NCBI GenBank assembly: GCA_025201865.1
Contig: MU603273.1
Coordinates: 1-12,380, forward strand
Length of the DNA: 12,380 bases
Direction: 5' to 3'
Source: Ramicandelaber brevisporus
Lineage: Eukaryota > Kickxellomycota > Ramicandelaberales > Ramicandelaberaceae
The translations under genes were made by a program, and so were the position numbers. Under the pieces are notes generated by a model. The model made no database searches. It had not been told where the DNA came from and saw only the letters and a list, made by a program, of their open reading frames with translations. Shown one piece after another: positions 1 through 6,696 of this stretch (positions are counted from its first letter, which is position 1; every line of letters starts with the position of its first letter).

Positions 1-72
1 TGCTCGGCACGCTATCCATGTGAAGAATTGAAATGGGAAGATCACACTGAATATTTAAGTGATCAGTTCTAA
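1..72 (+). CDS. Probable 3' end of a gene cut by the window edge
   Basis: Frame 1 is open from the first base to a TAA at 70-72. It gives 23 residues ending in WEDHTEYLSDQF, with an ordinary coding-like composition. I do not recognise the protein. An open run this short is common by chance, and one antisense frame is also open. Two things support it: the other two + frames stop early, and ending a gene at 72 would leave a 174-bp convergent junction with the minus-strand gene at 247. The two certain convergent junctions in this window are 175 and 177 bp. Treat this as a hypothesis. Confidence 0.4.
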   Translation, partial: CSARYPCEELKWEDHTEYLSDQF

Positions 73-246
73 TAAGCATAATCATATTTATTGGCAGTTA
101 ACAAATGCACTTTCTCTTTTGTACGTTTTTTTTTTACGTCTTATACGTCTTGTATGTTTTCTCCTTTTTACACCATTTCCGTTCTTTTATCTTTTTAAAC
201 TGCAAACTATTAAAATTGTGAGGCCGGTTGCGTAAGTTAAGAGACT
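73..246. other. 3' flank of the tryptophanyl-tRNA synthetase gene, T-rich, probable convergent junction
   Basis: This stretch is AT-rich with a T9-10 run near 126-135 and TACGTCTTATACGTCTTG just after it. On the minus strand there is an AATAAA (TTTATT on plus at 87-92), about 155 nt past the synthetase stop. It is a plausible poly(A) signal for that gene. No gene is seen here. Confidence 0.45.
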
Positions 247-1614
247 TCATTTCTTATTCTTGGATTCTGAAGCAGATGGTCCAAAGTCAACAGGACGCGG
301 GTAATCCTTGTCCATGAACTTGTCAATGATGTCATCAGTGACCGCGTTTTCATTATCTTGGAACACCTTGACAAAGTCCTGAATAACCTTGATGCACTTT
401 TGCTTCATTTCACCAGTCGAAATGACACCCGATTTGTATCCATCATGCAGCGCCTTGAGCTCCTCATCGTCTTCCAAAAAGTACGTCAGATACTGATATG
501 GCACATCGACATCCGGGTTACCACCCAGTCTGCGGTGCTCCTCAAGCGACACTTGACCACCCGAAAACGCGTAGCGGTTAATCTTGTTCTTGATTTGGTT
601 GGGAGTATCCGACATGTAGATTGACGTATCTGCCGAGGAGGCGCTCATCTTGGTTTGAGAGCCCTGCAAGGCTGGCAAGAACGTCGAGTGGATCAGCGAT
701 GGCTTGTGGTACTTGAGCTTGGCAGCGACATCGCGGGTGACACGGAAGTACGGATCCTGGTCGATGGAGCATGGAATCAAGCAAGGAATGTTGGTGCGGC
801 CGCCAAAGATTGTGGGGAACGCAGCCGAGAACGATGGAGCGGCCTGGATCGACGCAAAGTGAATCTTGCCCAAGCTGTCAGAGTTGTCAAAGCCGAACAC
901 GGCGCGAGCAGTTGAAAAGTTGATGTGCTTGGACACCTTGACGATGGTGGGGTACATGGTGCCAACGTAATCAAGGTTGGAGAAGATGAACGTCTTTTCT
1001 GGCTTGAAACCAAGAGCAATGATCTGGCGGGCGTTTGTGCGAGAGAACTGACGAACATCCTCAATGCTCAAGCCTTGGCGGAACAGGAACTTCTCGTCAT
1101 CAGTCAGCTGGATCACCAATGGGACGTCGAATACGTCTTGCAGGTACTTGACAAAGGTGAATGGAACCATGTGGCCCAAGTGCATGGCGTTGCTGCTGGG
1201 ACCGCGGCCAGTGTACAGATAGAAAGGCTTGCCAGCCTCCTTCAAGTCGAGGATCTTGCTCAAGTCGCGATGGGAGAATACGATGCCACGGCGGATGAAG
1301 CGATGCAAAGGCTTGCCGATAACACGCTGGAAGCGCTCGATAAGCTCGGCATCAACCGGGCGAGTGCCGAACTGCTGGATAAGCTTGTCGTAGTTGATGG
1401 CCTGGGCCTGGCCGTCGACAACCTCGCCCTGGACGTCCCATGGAGTGACAACCTGGCCGCCAGCGGCTGCGGCACTCTCGGCGGTGCCAGGCACGTAATT
1501 GGCAGATGAAGGCGCTGGAGATGGAGACACAGAGTCTGCGGGCTGCGACAGGGACACTGCGGCCGTGCTGGCAGTCAGATCTGCGACGGTGGCTTTCTGC
1601 GGCTCGGTGGTCAT
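247..1614 (-). CDS. WARS1: Cytosolic tryptophanyl-tRNA synthetase
   Basis: This class Ic aminoacyl-tRNA synthetase charges tRNA-Trp with tryptophan using ATP, for cytosolic protein synthesis. The protein is 455 aa. The Rossmann catalytic core begins after residue 55 with the eukaryotic-type segment VTPWDV (56-61). The HIGH-class signature is HLGH at 145-148, preceded by YTGRGPSS (134-141). IDQDPYFRVTRD lies at 284-295, and the KMSKS-class loop is KMSAS at 322-326, the same variant as in animal cytosolic enzymes. The C-terminal anticodon-binding part ends in a lysine-rich tail. Residues 1-55 are Ala/Ser/Pro-rich and low in complexity. There is no WHEP domain and no clear mitochondrial presequence. 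The start at 1614 is the first in-frame ATG; the frame stays open to about 1806 but without an ATG. Codons are relatively GC-rich at third positions, as expected for a well-expressed gene. Identification is firm. Confidence 0.97.
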   Translation of the reverse strand: MTTEPQKATVADLTASTAAVSLSQPADSVSPSPAPSSANYVPGTAESAAAAGGQVVTPWDVQGEVVDGQAQAINYDKLIQQFGTRPVDAELIERFQRVIGKPLHRFIRRGIVFSHRDLSKILDLKEAGKPFYLYTGRGPSSNAMHLGHMVPFTFVKYLQDVFDVPLVIQLTDDEKFLFRQGLSIEDVRQFSRTNARQIIALGFKPEKTFIFSNLDYVGTMYPTIVKVSKHINFSTARAVFGFDNSDSLGKIHFASIQAAPSFSAAFPTIFGGRTNIPCLIPCSIDQDPYFRVTRDVAAKLKYHKPSLIHSTFLPALQGSQTKMSASSADTSIYMSDTPNQIKNKINRYAFSGGQVSLEEHRRLGGNPDVDVPYQYLTYFLEDDEELKALHDGYKSGVISTGEMKQKCIKVIQDFVKVFQDNENAVTDDIIDKFMDKDYPRPVDFGPSASESKNKK

Positions 1615-1928
1615 TGCTATCGGTGCCGTTGGTGTACTTTGATAGATCAAGGTTTTCTGTGCGTTTGTGCGTTTGTACGTTTGTGAGTTGTGTGAGCGTT
1701 TGTGTGTATTATTCGCTTCCACGCTCTGGTGAGCAAGACTCTTTGATGTCCTTCTTTTTTTTTTTACAATGGCACCAAGCGATACCGCAGCTTGGGTGTG
1801 ATTCACATATAAGTTATGAGATGGCGCTGTAATACAAAAGCACTGTTAAAAAAAAAACAACGTAATTGAGGAAAAAAATGAGTAATCATGACTAGGGAAT
1901 TGACATGCTGCGTATCTCAATGAATGAA
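1615..1928. other. Intergenic: promoter and leader of the synthetase, 3' flank of the ALDH
   Basis: The 314 bp lie between two minus-strand genes in tandem. Read toward the synthetase, the proximal part is rich in A and C (GT-rich on plus, 1655-1710). Farther out is an A11 run (T11 on plus, 1755-1765), then A-rich stretches on the plus strand at 1848-1877. I see no clear AATAAA for the ALDH gene on the minus strand, no CCAAT box and no gene. Confidence 0.5.
1659..1682. repeat. Three tandem copies of an 8-bp unit, GTRCGTTT
   Basis: GTGCGTTT, GTGCGTTT and GTACGTTT occupy 1659-1682 and lie 45-68 bp upstream of the synthetase ATG. On the coding strand this reads as an AAACGCAC-type repeat in the presumed 5' leader. 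Read directly from sequence; function unknown. Confidence 0.75.
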
Positions 1929-3422
1929 TTAGTTCAACCAACTCTGCTCACGTGGAACAGTCCATTTGGTGGTGACTTTGCGACGCGTTGTAAAGAACTC
2001 TACACCTCCGTCTCCCGTGATATCCGCGTCACCAAACTTGCTGGCTTTAGTTCCACCGAAGCTAAACGGTTCGCGCGGCACTGGAACTCCAATGTTGACT
2101 CCAATCATTGCCGCGGTCAGTCGGCTCACAACTCTCTCCGCTGCTGCTCCAGACTGCGTGTAGACTGCAGCTGCATTGCCATACTCGCTGCGGTTCTCAA
2201 TGGCAACGGCATGCTCAAGAGTCATGCATTCGAAAATGGACAAAACTGGACCAAATATCTCGTCCTTCATTGCACGATCTTCTTGATTGTGGTGGAGAAT
2301 GATAGTTGGGCCAACCCAGCATCCGCCAGTTTCAGAACGCTTGGAGGTGAAGGCAGCATTCTTGCGGCCATCGAGTAAGATTGTGGCACCATTGAGCTCG
2401 GCCTCATCAATATAGCGATTAATGCGAGTGACGGCAACTTCATCAATGACCGGGCCAATGTCACGAGGGCCAGAGCCTGGCTGCAGCTCCTTGGAAAACT
2501 CAATAATCTTGTCCAGAAGCTCCGAGAATGGACCGATCGTCAATAGCACGGAGGCAGCCATGCAGCGCTGGCCGGAGCATCCGGTGAATGAATTGACAAC
2601 ATCTCGAGCAGTCATCGTAATGTCACAGTCTGGTAGCGCAAGCAAATGGTTCTTGGCTCCACCTAGTGCAAGACAGCGCTTGTTGGTAGAACGAGCAGCC
2701 TCCGAAATCGAACGTGCGACGGCGGTTGTGCCCACAAATGTGACGGCACGAACATCGGGGTGTGCAACTAGCAGCTGGGCAGCAGTCTTGTCTCCATGCA
2801 CAATGTTGAACACACCGGGCGGGAACACGTCTTTGAGCAATTCAGCAACGCGCGTCATTGTCATTGGAACCTTCTCACTCGGCTTCAACACAACGGTATT
2901 GCCACAGGCCAGCGCAATTGGAATAGTCCACATTGGCACCATGAACGGGAAATTCAGCGGAACAATGCACGCCACCACACCAAGGGACTTGCGCTCGTCG
3001 CGACATGTCACTCCTCGACTAACCTCGGCAATGTGTCCAAGAACATCCGGATTATTCTGCAGGGACATGGCATACTGCAGCGTTTCCAAACCTTTGCGGA
3101 TCTCGGCAACAGCTTCCACGGTGGTCTTGCCATGCTCCTGCACAATGAGCGCAGTCAGCTCGTCGAGATGCGATTCGATGACAGTGTGCATCTTGATCAA
3201 ATATTGAGCACGGTCCTTGTAGGTGCGATGAGACCAGTCTGCGTACACTTCGAGAGCGGCGTGGACGGCGGCGTCAACATCGGCGCTTGACGCCAGAGGG
3301 ACGTGGGCAATGATGTCGTTAGTGTGTGGTGTCGCCACCGGAAGCCATCCTACGTTGTTCTTGGATGGCAGGTACTTGTCGTTCTTGATAAAGTGGGCGA
3401 GACGAACTGGTGAAGAATCCAT
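1929..3422 (-). CDS. CoA-acylating methylmalonate-semialdehyde dehydrogenase-like ALDH
   Basis: This is a 497-aa aldehyde dehydrogenase of the MmsA/ALDH6 type. That family oxidises methylmalonate or malonate semialdehyde with NAD+ and CoA to propionyl- or acetyl-CoA, in valine, thymine or inositol breakdown. Visible residues: oxyanion Asn in PLNFPF (Asn157), NAD-site KPSE (180-183), GGAKNH (254-259) and catalytic Cys287 in GQRCMA. EIFGP lies at 388-392. The general-base Glu of ordinary hydrolytic ALDHs is absent (Leu/Gly in that stretch), as in CoA-acylating members. Arg109 and Arg286 fit the two arginines known to matter for the Bacillus enzyme. The LALGGAKNH motif looks more like bacterial MmsA than the NMGAKNH of animal ALDH6A1. 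The start at 3422 is the first in-frame ATG, and no mitochondrial targeting helix is evident, which is odd for this family in eukaryotes. The exact substrate is inferred. Confidence 0.9.
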   Translation of the reverse strand: MDSSPVRLAHFIKNDKYLPSKNNVGWLPVATPHTNDIIAHVPLASSADVDAAVHAALEVYADWSHRTYKDRAQYLIKMHTVIESHLDELTALIVQEHGKTTVEAVAEIRKGLETLQYAMSLQNNPDVLGHIAEVSRGVTCRDERKSLGVVACIVPLNFPFMVPMWTIPIALACGNTVVLKPSEKVPMTMTRVAELLKDVFPPGVFNIVHGDKTAAQLLVAHPDVRAVTFVGTTAVARSISEAARSTNKRCLALGGAKNHLLALPDCDITMTARDVVNSFTGCSGQRCMAASVLLTIGPFSELLDKIIEFSKELQPGSGPRDIGPVIDEVAVTRINRYIDEAELNGATILLDGRKNAAFTSKRSETGGCWVGPTIILHHNQEDRAMKDEIFGPVLSIFECMTLEHAVAIENRSEYGNAAAVYTQSGAAAERVVSRLTAAMIGVNIGVPVPREPFSFGGTKASKFGDADITGDGGVEFFTTRRKVTTKWTVPREQSWLN

Positions 3423-3561
3423 TTGAAGTGAAGCGAAGTGGTGCAGTATACAATAGCAACAAAGGCAACAATAGTAGATGAAGATGAGACGAAGTAGTCG
3501 AAAGAGAGCAAAGCCTATTAGTGCGTATGCGCGCCTTTCCAATGGAAAAAAGTGGGTGCGT

Positions 3562-3567
3562 CACGTG
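3562..3567. promoter_or_regulatory. CACGTG E-box in the ALDH/ORC3 divergent promoter
   Basis: The core is flanked as TCACGTGG on the plus strand. CACGTG is the core bound by many bHLH factors. In yeast a T immediately 5' of the core favours Cbf1 over Pho4, so this site looks more Cbf1/USF-like. One such hexamer per about 4 kb is expected by chance. Confidence 0.35.
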
Positions 3568-3602
3568 GTGTTCATCCAGTCCACTTTCTCTCTTGCTTGC
3601 TT

Positions 3603-3630
3603 GCTCACTCACTCGCTCACTCGCTCACTC
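3603..3630. repeat. GCTCACTC short tandem repeat
   Basis: GCTCACTC occurs at 3603-3610, 3615-3622 and 3623-3630, with an extra ACTC between the first two. It is preceded by a short CTTG repeat at 3592-3602. It lies about 135-160 bp upstream of the ORC3 ATG and just upstream of a TATAAG. Read directly from sequence; role unknown. Confidence 0.75.
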
Positions 3631-3762
3631 GGAGGGAAACACGGACTATAAGCCAAAAGCAGCATAACAAAAAACAAAAACAGCAAAACAAACAAAAAGG
3701 AAAGAGCAGTGTAGCAAAGAACAACAAAACAAAACATAGCATTGCACACTCAACTCCAAGCA

Positions 3763-6519
3763 ATGAGTGCACAACCTAGGACACCCAGTCGACGTAAAGG
3801 TGTAACTGCCAACTTGCCTGCTGCTGCTGCTGCTGCTGCTGCGGCGGCGGCAGCGATGGCGGAAGAAGAGATTGGCCTGTTTGATTCTCTAACGGAGTCG
3901 TCGTTTGTGATCTTGCCAAACGCGATCAAAAACAAGCAACAGCAGCAGCAGAAGCAGCCATCAACAGTTGATGTATTGCCAGTTGAGGAGTATGATGGAT
4001 TCCGCTGCTTGAACAAGGGTCGAGAGCAGCCGGAACTGGCACAGCTTCGTCACTCCATGTATACAACAGTGTGGAATCAAATGAGTTCACAAATTGCCAG
4101 AATCCAAACAAAGGCGGATCAAGCTGGCATTGCGGCAGTGAGGACATTTGCACTCAATAATGGACCAAGCTCGATGACTTCCAATAGGATTGTGCTCCCA
4201 TTTGATGAAGTACCAACAGCAGCATTGCTTGCCGGTATTAACGTATCTGATCACGATTCAGTGTTTAGGTCATTGGTGGACGGATTGAATAGAAAAGAGT
4301 TTGGAGGCGATGGAAGCACAAAGTGGATCGCAACAGCATTGTTAAAATCAGCTGAGTGCACAAAGCAGAGTGATGCTCAAAAACTACTGATCAATCAGGT
4401 TACTGCTTCAATCCTGCGTGGAATCTCGTCCTCAGCGCCATCAAGCGCCTCAAAGTATAACACTGAGCAATTTCTGGGTACAGTGAATGTTGATGGCGAT
4501 GATGAGGACGAAGAAGACGCTACTGCTAATGCTGTTGCTACTGCGGATCTCAGTATTGAATTGGATGGATTGTCACTGACTGGCAATAATGTTATCAAGA
4601 CACTCGCAGCATTCAACATGTCCCGTTTAGATGATTTGTGGGATGCACTCTCTTCTAACCCTTCAGTTGCCAGCAACCTCCCATCAGCCATTGCTGTCAT
4701 CATCCAAGATTTTGATGGATTCGACGCTGGCATTCTCGAAAGTATGATCACTGCAATGAGCGAGCGCCGTCCTCGCGGTATTCCTATAGTGCTAGTTCTG
4801 GGTATTGCCACGTCAATATCCACCACAATTCAGCAAAAGTTCTCTCGCAGAACACTGCAGTATTTGAGAATGGAGAAGATTAATTTACAGCAACCCTTGG
4901 ATACATTTGATGAAATCGTGCAGCAAGTGTTAATTGCAGCACCATTTGGATTGGCACTGGGATACTCGGCTTATAGAACAGTTTTGGATGAGTTTTTGTT
5001 ACACTGTCACTCCATCACATCGTGTATAGCGAGATTGCAATACTTTGTCATGAGTTATTTCTATGCTCAGCCTCATAGTGTATTAACTGGCTTGATGAAT
5101 CCATATTTATTAACACTATCTGATGATATTGCTGCTGCCACTACTAATGTTGATAGCAATAATAATGGCATTGATGCAGATAAATTAAAAGAATTGGTCA
5201 AACAAGATGTTGATATTTGCACCCAATTACGGATGCTGCCCTCAATGCGAAAATTGATTGACGAGGCTTTAAAGGATAATTCAAATGACAATAGCAACAA
5301 TTCTGATCTCAAAAGGCGAGTTTTATCGATCCTTAGCAATGATTCATATTTGGCCAAATCAGTTACGCCTGCATTTTGTGGAGATCTGAGACTCTATCAA
5401 CAACATTACTCGCTAGCTTTAGACTTGATTATGATTTTGCAGGATTTACGCAAAAGTGTAGAAGCATCAGCCAGTCAAGCTTCATGGAGACCGCGTAGAA
5501 CTATCCACCTGCTGAATTTAGGACTGGCTGATGGACGTACAGGTGTAAGTGGAGGCATTGGCCAGATGCAGCGCAGTGAGTCGCTATCACCAGTCAATTT
5601 GCTGAATGACACAAAATTTGGGCAAGATTTAACTGCATTTATGAGAAGAATTCCATCAAACTGCCTGGCTGGGTTAAAGGCTCGCATTACACACCTTCTA
5701 GAACAGTATCCAGAATTGGTAAATGACGCCTGCGAAACTCTATTGAATATTCAACTCGATAAACCAGCATCCGAGCTTAAACAGCAGCAACAGCCACAGA
5801 AACCACAGGCTTCTGAGCTCAATGCGATTGAATTGTCAGCCACTCCATCTGTGCGAAGAATGACTCGCCAAGCCTCGGCAGCTCTAGCACCAACATCTAG
5901 CAGCCGATTGGCCATACTCCAACAGGCTGAAACTCATCCATTTGTCCAGGCTCTCATCACTCTATTGTCAAGCTGGACTCGCTGCTACAAGTCACTGCCA
6001 CTTCATGAGCTGTTTTATATTGATGATGATCGACTCTCTCGTCGTGCATTTGATCCTGACACTCATGCTGTCATTCAAACCGCACTGGCTAAACCACAAC
6101 ATTACATGATGTGCGACTGCTGCGGCACTGATGGCGATGGCTACGAAGGCGGCATTGAGGCATCCCAGCATGACACTGGCATCGTGTACCAGTTGTATAA
6201 AGAGTGTGGAAAGATGATCAATCTATATGACTGGATGATGGCTTTCCATGTCATTGTTGAGCCAGACAAGGACGAAGAGGGAGAGAAAGTGTCTGCGACG
6301 CCAAAGAAACGCGGTAGAAATGGCAGAGGAAAAGGTAAAGCAAAGGCTACTGCACAAGAGTCAGACGAGGATGATCATGATGATGAAGACAAGGGTAGTT
6401 TAGATGTGACTCGACAGATTCAAGCTCGGTTTATACGCTCAGTTAGTGAACTTCAATGGCTTGGATTCATTCGATCAACCCAACGCAAGACTGATCACGT
6501 TGCTAAACAGATTTGGTAA
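3763..6519 (+). CDS. ORC3: Origin recognition complex subunit 3
   Basis: ORC3 is part of the nuclear complex (ORC1-6) that binds replication origins and loads MCM helicase. The protein is 918 aa, longer than the 711 aa of human ORC3. Family segments in order: an N-terminal TESSFVILPN region; FDEVPTAALLAGINVSDHD from residue 147, nearly identical to animal ORC3; a degenerate ATPase core with VIIQDFDGFD around 313-322 followed by VLVLGIATS; a long helical middle; PLHELFY at 746; and a C-terminal winged helix (883-918) with ARFIRSVSELQWLGFI and KTDHVAKQIW. No Walker A motif is seen, as normal for ORC3. Extras: Ala12 at 20-31, an acidic insert near 244-252, Gln-rich patches, and a basic then acidic linker at 848-880. 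TPSR at 7 and TPKK at 846 match CDK consensus sites. The start is the first ATG in frame. Confidence 0.96.
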   Translation: MSAQPRTPSRRKGVTANLPAAAAAAAAAAAAMAEEEIGLFDSLTESSFVILPNAIKNKQQQQQKQPSTVDVLPVEEYDGFRCLNKGREQPELAQLRHSMYTTVWNQMSSQIARIQTKADQAGIAAVRTFALNNGPSSMTSNRIVLPFDEVPTAALLAGINVSDHDSVFRSLVDGLNRKEFGGDGSTKWIATALLKSAECTKQSDAQKLLINQVTASILRGISSSAPSSASKYNTEQFLGTVNVDGDDEDEEDATANAVATADLSIELDGLSLTGNNVIKTLAAFNMSRLDDLWDALSSNPSVASNLPSAIAVIIQDFDGFDAGILESMITAMSERRPRGIPIVLVLGIATSISTTIQQKFSRRTLQYLRMEKINLQQPLDTFDEIVQQVLIAAPFGLALGYSAYRTVLDEFLLHCHSITSCIARLQYFVMSYFYAQPHSVLTGLMNPYLLTLSDDIAAATTNVDSNNNGIDADKLKELVKQDVDICTQLRMLPSMRKLIDEALKDNSNDNSNNSDLKRRVLSILSNDSYLAKSVTPAFCGDLRLYQQHYSLALDLIMILQDLRKSVEASASQASWRPRRTIHLLNLGLADGRTGVSGGIGQMQRSESLSPVNLLNDTKFGQDLTAFMRRIPSNCLAGLKARITHLLEQYPELVNDACETLLNIQLDKPASELKQQQQPQKPQASELNAIELSATPSVRRMTRQASAALAPTSSSRLAILQQAETHPFVQALITLLSSWTRCYKSLPLHELFYIDDDRLSRRAFDPDTHAVIQTALAKPQHYMMCDCCGTDGDGYEGGIEASQHDTGIVYQLYKECGKMINLYDWMMAFHVIVEPDKDEEGEKVSATPKKRGRNGRGKGKAKATAQESDEDDHDDEDKGSLDVTRQIQARFIRSVSELQWLGFIRSTQRKTDHVAKQIW
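3820..3855. repeat. GCT/GCG trinucleotide repeat encoding 12 alanines
   Basis: Seven GCT codons (3820-3840) are followed by GCG, GCG, GCG, GCA, GCG. They encode Ala20-Ala31 of ORC3. This coding microsatellite lies in the unconserved N-terminal tail, so length variation is probably tolerated (inference). Confidence 0.9.
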
Positions 6520-6694
6520 ATTAACTATGACTTTTAAAGAAGAAAAGAACGATAAACGAATACTAAAGATAAAAAAGAATAAGAGCATTATAACTTAACA
6601 ACAACTGCCAATAATGACAACAGACATCTCGGTGAATCTAAGAGGGGATAAGTTTTGTTTGTTTGTTTTTGTTTGTTTGTTTGTTTGTTTGTTT
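6520..6694. other. Convergent 3' junction between ORC3 and the SPX fusion gene
   Basis: The 175 bp separate the two stop codons. The ORC3 side is A-rich (6536-6590) and includes AATAAG-like sequence but no canonical AATAAA that I can see. The other side is dominated by a TTTG repeat. No gene is seen. Confidence 0.6.
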
Positions 6695-6696
6695 TT
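6657..6696. repeat. (GTTT)n microsatellite abutting a stop codon
   Basis: A run of GTTT units with one five-T interruption occupies 6657-6696. On the minus strand this is an AAAC repeat that starts directly at the TAA stop of the SPX fusion gene (stop 6695-6697). The beginning of that gene's 3' UTR would therefore be an (AAAC)n tract. Confidence 0.9.

Larger units (their letters stand above)
3423..3762. promoter_or_regulatory. Divergent promoter between the ALDH and ORC3 genes
   Basis: This 340-bp region must hold the promoters of both flanking genes. It contains a CCAAT at 3539-3543, a CACGTG at 3562-3567, a GCTCACTC repeat at 3603-3630 and a TATAAG at 3647-3652, 111 bp before the ORC3 ATG. 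From 3655 to 3740 the ORC3 leader is strongly A-rich with CAAAAC-type runs and few G or T. No gene is seen. Promoter function is inferred from position. Confidence 0.6.

Noticed and set aside
925-1509. 194-codon plus-strand open frame opposite the synthetase
   Set aside because: Antisense shadow with no recognisable motif, overlapping the conserved catalytic region.
1615-1806. 64-residue N-terminal extension of the tryptophanyl-tRNA synthetase frame
   Set aside because: The extension begins at a GTG, contains no ATG, is basic and low in complexity, and lies in repeat-bearing leader DNA. The ATG at 1614 is the first in frame.
2422-3207. 261-codon plus-strand open frame opposite the ALDH gene
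   Set aside because: It lies wholly antisense to a firmly identified enzyme, shows no recognisable domain, and is Ser/Thr/Arg-rich as expected from reading codons in reverse.
3423-3542. 40-residue hydrophobic extension of the ALDH that could look like a targeting or anchor sequence
   Set aside because: It starts at TTG with no in-frame ATG and overlaps the divergent promoter, so it would need non-AUG initiation.
6657-6696. GTTT run as a telomeric or CRISPR-like repeat
   Set aside because: It is a simple tetranucleotide microsatellite between two genes, with no spacers and no chromosome-end context.
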